Assembly (NCBI RefSeq): GCF_000184345.1
Contig: NC_017583.1
Span: 2,046,001-2,110,000 of the forward strand
Direction of reading: 5' to 3'
Length of the DNA: 64,000 nucleotides
From: Spirochaeta thermophila DSM 6578
Lineage (GTDB): Bacteria; Spirochaetota; Spirochaetia; Winmispirales; Winmispiraceae
How positions within the stretch are numbered: the stretch's first letter is position 1; the number at the start of each line of letters is the position of its first letter. This document shows positions 59,369 through 64,000 of this stretch, in pieces. The translations under genes were made by a program, and so were the position numbers. The notes under the pieces were generated by a model. The model was not told where the DNA came from. It did not search any database and saw only the letters and a list, made by a program, of their open reading frames with translations.

Positions 59369-60162
59369 ACCCCTTCCCCCTGTTCGATGCGGGTCCTCTC
59401 CCTCGGGAGTCCGAGCAACCCGGCGAGGACGGCCCTGAGCTCCTCGGGCGAGAGGTCGTAGAGGAGCTTGGATTCGTAGGCGAGCGAGAGGGCACCTGTC
59501 TCCTCCGAGACCACCAGGACCACCGCGTCCGACTGTTCGGCGAGTCCGAGGGCGGCCCGGTGACGGGCGCCGAAGGCCCGCCGTGCCTGGGGTTGCTCGG
59601 AGAGTGGGAGGAAACAGGCCGCCGCGACCACCCGCCCCTTCTCTATCACCACCGCACCATCGTGGAGCGGGGTGTCATGGCCGAATATGGTGATGAGGAG
59701 CGAGGATGAGAGCTCGGCGTCCAGCCGGATTCCCGTCTCTATCACGTTCCGCAGGCTCATGCTCCGGGAGAGGACGATGAGGGCTCCCCGCCGCGCCGCA
59801 GAAAGGACCTCCATGGCATTGAGCACCGCGTCGATGTCGAGGGAATACCTCCTCGCCCCGAGGCCGAAGACCTGTCCCTGGCCGAGCCGGGTGAAGATGC
59901 GCCTGAGCTCCGGCTGGAAGATCACGAACACGCCGAGCACCAGGCCTGGTGCGAGGAACGAGAGGATCCACCGGAGGGTCGAGAGCCCCAGGACGAAGGC
60001 GAGGAGGTAGAGCCCTCCGAGGAAGAGAAGCCCCCTCAGGACCGGGAGGGCGTTGGTCACGAGGAGCAGCTCGTACGTCTTGTAGATGAGGAACGCGAGT
60101 ATCCCTATATCGAGGAGGGGGAGGAACACCGTGTCCCAGAGGGTCTTGAGCGTCTCTATCAT
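59365..60162 (-). CDS. cdaA: Membrane diadenylate cyclase (c-di-AMP synthase) CdaA
   Basis: A 265-residue enzyme making cyclic di-AMP from two ATP. Three hydrophobic segments lie in residues 12-90, then the DAC domain with the DGA motif in LHDGAVVIEKGRV and RHR in FGARHRAALGLAE. The short MIETLKTLWDT start and the three-helix N-terminus distinguish it from DisA and CdaS. The ATG at 60162 overlaps the folP stop in an ATGA. c-di-AMP commonly controls potassium/osmolyte transport and cell-wall homeostasis; neighbouring cdaR supports this. Confidence 0.93.
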   Translation of the reverse strand: MIETLKTLWDTVFLPLLDIGILAFLIYKTYELLLVTNALPVLRGLLFLGGLYLLAFVLGLSTLRWILSFLAPGLVLGVFVIFQPELRRIFTRLGQGQVFGLGARRYSLDIDAVLNAMEVLSAARRGALIVLSRSMSLRNVIETGIRLDAELSSSLLITIFGHDTPLHDGAVVIEKGRVVAAACFLPLSEQPQARRAFGARHRAALGLAEQSDAVVLVVSEETGALSLAYESKLLYDLSPEELRAVLAGLLGLPRERTRIEQGEGV

Positions 60163-61025
60163 GACTCCGCCGCAGGCCCGGAGGGGAGCGTCGCTCCTTC
60201 CACGGCCTCCTTCATGAGGATGAGATCCCTCGTGGCCTTGACATCGTGCACCCTGAGGATGGCCGCTCCTTTGAGGGCGGCGTGGTAGTGGCACGCGAGG
60301 GTGCCGGAGAGTCTTTCCTCCACCTCTCTCCCCAGGGTGAGTCCGATGAAGGACTTGCGGGAGACTCCCACGAGCACAGGATACCCGGTGGAGACGAATA
60401 CATCCAGGTGCTTCAAGAGCAGGAGGTTGTCTTCCCTTCGTTTCCCGAACCCGAATCCCGGGTCGATGATGATCTGGTCACGATGCACCCCTGCCTCGAG
60501 GGCGTGTTCCACAAACGAGAGGAGCTCCCTCCGCACCTCCTCCACCGGATCGTCGTAGTGAGGATCGATCTGCATCGTGCGGGGTGTTCCGCGCATGTGC
60601 ATGAGCACCACCGGCACCCCCCTCTCCGCGACGAGCCGTGCGAGGTCGGGATCGTCCCTGAGGGCCGAGATGTCGTTCACGATGTCGGCCCCTGCATCGA
60701 TGGCCTCCCGGGCCACCCGGGCCTTCCGGGTATCCACCGAGATCGGAACGTCCACGAGCCTCCTCACCTCCCGGACCACGGGAACGAGCCGGGCGAGTTC
60801 CTCCTCTTCGGAGACATAGTCGCTCCCGGGACGCGAGGACTCGGCCCCTATGTCCAGGAGATCCGCCCCCTCCTCCACGAGGGCCACGGCCTTCCTCACC
60901 GCCTCCTCACCGGAGGCCCTGCTTCCGGGATAGAAGGAATCCGGCGTCGTGTTCACTATGCCCATGACGAGCGGCCGTCGTTCGTATGGAAGGAGGGCTC
61001 CAGATGCGAGTCTGATGGCTTTCAT
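60159..61025 (-). CDS. folP: Dihydropteroate synthase
   Basis: A 288-residue TIM-barrel enzyme of folate synthesis (pterin pyrophosphate plus p-aminobenzoate). It has VMGIVNTTPDSFYPGS, LLDIGAESSRPGSDYV, VSVDTRKA-type strand (PISVDTRKARVA), IIIDPGFGFGKRREDN and VGVSRKSFIG. The ATG at 61025 has no ribosome site but stands 6 bases after a TATACT, so it probably begins a leaderless transcript that carries the whole downstream operon to priA. Confidence 0.96.
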   Translation of the reverse strand: MKAIRLASGALLPYERRPLVMGIVNTTPDSFYPGSRASGEEAVRKAVALVEEGADLLDIGAESSRPGSDYVSEEEELARLVPVVREVRRLVDVPISVDTRKARVAREAIDAGADIVNDISALRDDPDLARLVAERGVPVVLMHMRGTPRTMQIDPHYDDPVEEVRRELLSFVEHALEAGVHRDQIIIDPGFGFGKRREDNLLLLKHLDVFVSTGYPVLVGVSRKSFIGLTLGREVEERLSGTLACHYHAALKGAAILRVHDVKATRDLILMKEAVEGATLPSGPAAES

Positions 61026-61031
61026 GGGGGC

Positions 61032-61040
61032 AGTATACCA
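61032..61040 (-). promoter_or_regulatory. Extended -10 promoter for the folP-priA operon
   Basis: Minus strand TGG-TATACT (-10 at 61032-61037), 6 bases before the folP ATG, with no good -35. It lies between the dxs stop (61074) and folP. Confidence 0.5.
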
Positions 61041-61073
61041 CAAACACGCGGAAGGTGCACGCACTCCCGGCCG

Positions 61074-62969
61074 TCACGCAGAGTGGGAGTGGAGCCTCCG
61101 GGAACCGCCCACCCCCTCGCGGACCAGCTCCGCTATGTGGGCCGCATCGAGGCCGTAGTCGGCGAGGAGCTCCTGCCTCGTCGCATGGGTGGGGAACTCG
61201 TCGGGCACGCCTTTGTGGACGAGCCGCACCCCTTCCACATCCACAGCGGCGAGGATGGTCTCTCCGACACCTCCCGAGGCCACCCCATCCTCCAGGAGGT
61301 AGACGCCCCGATACCGCGAGAAGATCTTTCCAAGATGGACGAAATCGAGCGGCTTGAGAAAGCGCAGGTGGTAGACATCCGCCGGTATCCCCTCGCCGGA
61401 GAGCAGTTCTGCAGCCGAGAGGAGCTCCCTGAGGTGCCCTCCGGCTCCCACCAGGAGGACGTGCGCCTCGCCGGTCTCCCGCAGGAACACCCCCCGTCCG
61501 GGGATGAGCTCCTCCTCACATGCCGAGAGAGGGGGAAGGCAGACATCCTTCGGGTACCGAAGGGCCACCGGGCCGCCCCTCTCGAGCGCCCAGCGAAGCA
61601 TGAGGTGCATCTCGTCGGCAGTCGCAGGCATGAGGATGGTCATGCCCGGCACCGCCTTGAGCATGGGCACATCGAAAATCCCCTGGTGAGTCTCCCCGTC
61701 ACCGGGCACGAGTCCCGCCCGATCGATCGCAAGCACCACCGGGAGCTTCGGGATGGCCACGTCATGGATCACCTGGTCGATCGCCCGTTGGAGAAAGGTG
61801 GAATAGAGGGCGACCACGGGCCTGAGCCCGGCACGTGCGAGGCCTGCGGCGAGCGCCACCGCGTGCTGCTCTGCGATCCCCACGTCGTAGAACCGGTCCG
61901 GAAAGGCCTGCCTGAAGGGGGCGAGCCCTGTCCCCGTCTCCATGGCCGCCGTGATGGCCGTGATGCGCTCATCCTTCGAAGCCTCGCAGAGGAGGGCCTG
62001 GGAGAAGGCCTGGGTAAAGGTCACCTTTCCCGAGGAGGCCACCTCCCCGCTGTCCACACAGAACGACGGAACCCCGTGATAGGTCGTGGGATCCTCCTCT
62101 GCGTAGGGGTACCCCTTTCCCTTCCTCGTCTTCACATGGACCACCACCGGCCGCTGCATCTCCCTCACGTCCTGGAACACCTGGACGAGTCGATCGATCC
62201 GGTGCCCGTCGATCGGCCCCACGTATTCGAACCCCAGGACCGAGAAGAGGTTCTGCTCATAGACCAGAGACTTCACACCGGCCTTCAGTCGTTCGACCAT
62301 GTCCATGAGCCTTCCCCCGTAGTGGGGGATACCCGCGATGATCCCGTCCACCCACTCCCTGAAGTGCTGGTACGAGCTGGTAGACGAGAGCCTGCTGAAG
62401 TAGTAGGAGAGGGCCCCCACGTTGGGGCTGATGGACATGTCGTTGTCGTTGAGGACGATGATCAGGTCCTTCTTGAGGTGTCCCGCGTGATTGAGGGCCT
62501 CCAGGGCCATGCCGCCGGTGAGGGCGCCGTCCCCGATGACCGCCACCACCTTTCCCTCCCGCCGGAGGAGCTCCATGCCCATCCGGAGGCCCAGACCTAT
62601 GGAGAGCGAGGTGGAGGCGTGCCCCGTCTCCACCACGTCGTGTTCGCTCTCCGAGGGCTTGGGGAACCCGCTTATCCCCCCCCTCTGGCGAAGGGTGGGG
62701 AAGGCATCACGTCTGCCCGTGAGGATCTTGTGGGGGTAACACTGGTGCCCCACGTCCCAGATGATCCTGTCCTTCGGGCTCTCGAAGACATAGTGGAGGG
62801 CAAGGGTGAGCTCTATCACGCCCAGATTGGATGCAAGATGTCCTCCCGTCCGGCTCACCGTCGCAAGGATATACTCCCGTATCTCCTCTGCCAGCTCGGA
62901 AAGCTGGGAGAAGGAAAGTCTCTTGACATCCTCTGGCCCCTCTACCTGAGAGAGGTACGTGAAGTTCAC
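61074..62969 (-). CDS. dxs: 1-deoxy-D-xylulose-5-phosphate synthase
   Basis: A 631-residue thiamine-diphosphate enzyme, the first step of the non-mevalonate isoprenoid pathway. GHLASNLGVIELTLALHYVF, WDVGHQCYPHKILTGR, the ThDP motif VIGDGALTGGMALEALN, DNDMSISPNVGALS, FYDVGIAEQHAVALAAGLA and DRAGLVPGDGETHQG follow in order. It supplies isoprenoid units also needed for undecaprenyl carriers (uppP at 36.2 kb). The start is GTG 62969, with GAGGGCAGG upstream. It lies 29 bases after the small ribosomal-protein gene and is probably transcribed with it. Confidence 0.97.
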   Translation of the reverse strand: MNFTYLSQVEGPEDVKRLSFSQLSELAEEIREYILATVSRTGGHLASNLGVIELTLALHYVFESPKDRIIWDVGHQCYPHKILTGRRDAFPTLRQRGGISGFPKPSESEHDVVETGHASTSLSIGLGLRMGMELLRREGKVVAVIGDGALTGGMALEALNHAGHLKKDLIIVLNDNDMSISPNVGALSYYFSRLSSTSSYQHFREWVDGIIAGIPHYGGRLMDMVERLKAGVKSLVYEQNLFSVLGFEYVGPIDGHRIDRLVQVFQDVREMQRPVVVHVKTRKGKGYPYAEEDPTTYHGVPSFCVDSGEVASSGKVTFTQAFSQALLCEASKDERITAITAAMETGTGLAPFRQAFPDRFYDVGIAEQHAVALAAGLARAGLRPVVALYSTFLQRAIDQVIHDVAIPKLPVVLAIDRAGLVPGDGETHQGIFDVPMLKAVPGMTILMPATADEMHLMLRWALERGGPVALRYPKDVCLPPLSACEEELIPGRGVFLRETGEAHVLLVGAGGHLRELLSAAELLSGEGIPADVYHLRFLKPLDFVHLGKIFSRYRGVYLLEDGVASGGVGETILAAVDVEGVRLVHKGVPDEFPTHATRQELLADYGLDAAHIAELVREGVGGSRRLHSHSA

Positions 62970-62998
62970 CGGCCTGCCCTCTTTCGAGTCATGAAACC

Positions 62999-63094
62999 TC
63001 AGCGTTTCTTCTTTTTATGGCGGTTCTTCCGGAGTTTCTTCTTCCTCTTGTGCTTGGCGATCTTCTTCCGCTTACGCTTTCTTCCGCACGGCAC
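62999..63094 (-). CDS. 31-residue basic protein, AURKAIP1/COX24-domain type (bS22/mS38-like ribosomal protein)
   Basis: A short gene of 31 codons from GTG 63094 to TGA. The product is almost wholly Lys/Arg with the pattern RKRKRKKIAKHKRKKKLRK and NRHKKK, which I recognise as the AURKAIP1/COX24 domain of mitochondrial mS38 and of the small bacterial decoding-centre protein bS22. AGGAGA lies 8 bases upstream and a strong promoter precedes it. Other frames in this stretch are interrupted or of unlikely composition. Confidence 0.75.
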   Translation of the reverse strand: MPCGRKRKRKKIAKHKRKKKLRKNRHKKKKR

Positions 63095-63127
63095 CGATCT
63101 CTCTCCTCACAAAGAAGTGGTGGATGC

Positions 63128-63156
63128 ATTATGCGAACCCCGTCCCCTTTCGTCAA
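63128..63156 (-). promoter_or_regulatory. Promoter for the bS22-like gene and dxs
   Basis: Minus strand: TTGACG (63151-63156), 17 bases, CATAAT (63128-63133); predicted leader about 27 bases with AGGAGA. Confidence 0.65.
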
Positions 63157-63161
63157 GGGCC

Positions 63162-64000
63162 TCACCCCTGGAGTCGGTAGGTCTCCACGCTCACCCTCGA
63201 CCCCACGGCCTCCACGACATCCCTGAAAGGCAGCTCACCCTTGTCGAGGAACGAGAAATCGCCCGAGACACCCGCATGGGCGATCTCCCGGGAGAGGGGA
63301 ATACTCCCCAGGAACGGAATGCCGAGGCTCTCCGCGGTACGGGCCGTGAGCCCCTCGCCCCACACCTCGCCGGCCATGTTCTCTATGACACCCAACAGGG
63401 GTACCGAGAGCCGCTTGAAGGCGTCCACCCCGCGTCGCAGGTCCTCCTGGGCGAGGGGGTGCGGCGTGGCCACCAGGAGGGCACCGGTGAGCGGCAGGAG
63501 CTGGCTCGCGCTGAGCTGCACGTCCCCCGTGCCCGGGGGGAGATCGAGGAGGAGGTAATCGAGTACGGGCCACTCCACCTGGGTGATGAGCGACTGGAGC
63601 ATGCTGTGGAGCATGGGACCTCGCCAGACCAGGGCCTGCCCCTCCTCCACGAGGAACCCCACACTCATCACCACGATCCCCTCCCTCGTCCGGGCAGGGA
63701 CGATACGCTCACCCTCCGCCTCGGGACCCTGCACGGGCGGGAGGAGGCGGGGGATGTTGGGCCCGTAGATGTCGGCATCCAGGACCCCCACCTTGGCTCC
63801 CAACCTGTGGAAGAGGTGGGCGAGGAGGGCGGTGACCGTGGACTTACCCACCCCGCCTTTTCCGCTTCCCACCGCGAGCACGGTCTTCACGGGCACCGAG
63901 AGCCTCTCCTGGATGCGGGCGTCCTGACGGACACGCGCGCTCACGCGGATGTCCACCTCCCGCACCTCGGGGAAGGCCGAGAGGAGGGCCTCCCTGCACT
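63162..64000 (-). CDS. Mrp/NBP35-type P-loop ATPase (iron-sulfur carrier), 5' truncated by window edge
   Basis: At least 278 residues. The visible N-terminus (CREALLSAFPEVREVDIRVSA) is the end of a MIP18/DUF59-like domain, so the gene starts beyond base 64000. Then comes the ATPase with deviant P-loop VGSGKGGVGKST, DADIYGPNIPRLL, LLLDLPPGTGDVQLS and ENMAGEVWG. In many Mrp proteins a CxxC follows the last segment; here no such pair is seen (GEVWGEGLTAR), so iron-sulfur binding may differ. The function is probably transfer of iron-sulfur clusters to apoproteins. Confidence 0.88.
   Translation of the reverse strand, partial: CREALLSAFPEVREVDIRVSARVRQDARIQERLSVPVKTVLAVGSGKGGVGKSTVTALLAHLFHRLGAKVGVLDADIYGPNIPRLLPPVQGPEAEGERIVPARTREGIVVMSVGFLVEEGQALVWRGPMLHSMLQSLITQVEWPVLDYLLLDLPPGTGDVQLSASQLLPLTGALLVATPHPLAQEDLRRGVDAFKRLSVPLLGVIENMAGEVWGEGLTARTAESLGIPFLGSIPLSREIAHAGVSGDFSFLDKGELPFRDVVEAVGSRVSVETYRLQG

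Noticed and set aside
1-64000. tRNA or rRNA genes
   Set aside because: No stretch with the T-arm GTTCGAATC-type pattern plus a foldable cloverleaf, or rRNA signature, was recognised on reading through; a covariance search would be needed to be certain.

Overview
The window looks like a stretch of a high-GC, thermophilic, saccharolytic spirochaete chromosome, most likely Spirochaeta (Winmispira) thermophila or a close relative. The best evidence is a lipoprotein GH10 xylanase with a Pro-Thr linker and a C-terminal module that I recognise as CBM64, a cellulose-binding family described from that organism. LL-diaminopimelate aminotransferase, a BMP-type nucleoside ABC system and several spirochaete-type envelope proteins agree with this. 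The assignment rests on recognition by eye, not on a database search. Most genes are packed tightly, many with 4-base ATGA overlaps. No tRNA, rRNA or CRISPR was seen.

Layout. 1-10.8 kb: peptidoglycan genes murE (5' cut) and ddl, a nitroreductase, a large unknown membrane protein coupled to DNA polymerase IV, an AEC transporter, a REC-PAS-histidine kinase, dapL and a PlsC acyltransferase. 10.9-16.0 kb: a surface-glycosylation cassette made of a 1218-residue protein with two glycosyltransferase cores, a GtrB/DPM-like GT2 and a GtrA-like protein. 16.0-19.5 kb: the xylanase, an acyltransferase-like protein lacking the catalytic His, and a dihydroorotate-dehydrogenase-like protein. 19.5-25 kb: a BMP lipoprotein ABC transporter and deoC, a nucleoside uptake and salvage set. 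25-30.4 kb: small enzymes, a TPR membrane protein, a D,D-carboxypeptidase and a flavoprotein. 30.5-33.5 kb: an accessory patch with a frameshifted GH5-HEAT cellulase-like gene, an AT-rich lipoprotein gene and a DUF2335 gene that also seems frameshifted. 33.5-39.7 kb: an envelope operon (Hsp70-substrate-domain-like anchored protein, lytic transglycosylase, uppP, ftsK). 39.8-41.1 kb: a complete IS1202-like insertion sequence. 41.2-45.8 kb: an ECF sigma factor, an anti-sigma-like protein, a secreted protein and a TIG-domain protein with an apparently dead transglutaminase fold, followed by a double cNMP-binding regulator with its own promoter. 45.9-53.7 kb: cysS, murB, an extremely G-biased frameshifted gene, a CsgG/PEGA/outer-membrane fusion, ackA and a DJ-1 protein. 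53.7-64 kb: one long operon read leftwards (folP, cdaA, cdaR, acpS, DUF2225, truA, udg, priA), preceded by dxs, a 31-codon bS22/mS38-like ribosomal protein gene and mrp (5' cut).

Two genome-level signals stand out. First, at least ten genes have a -10 hexamer ending only 6-10 bases before the start codon and little or no Shine-Dalgarno sequence, so leaderless transcription appears common. Second, coding strands are either extremely C-rich or extremely G-rich, and the bias reverses inside a single gene (the lytic transglycosylase) near 38.4 kb, changing the amino-acid composition of the two halves. Three probable frameshifted genes occur, one of them within such G-runs.
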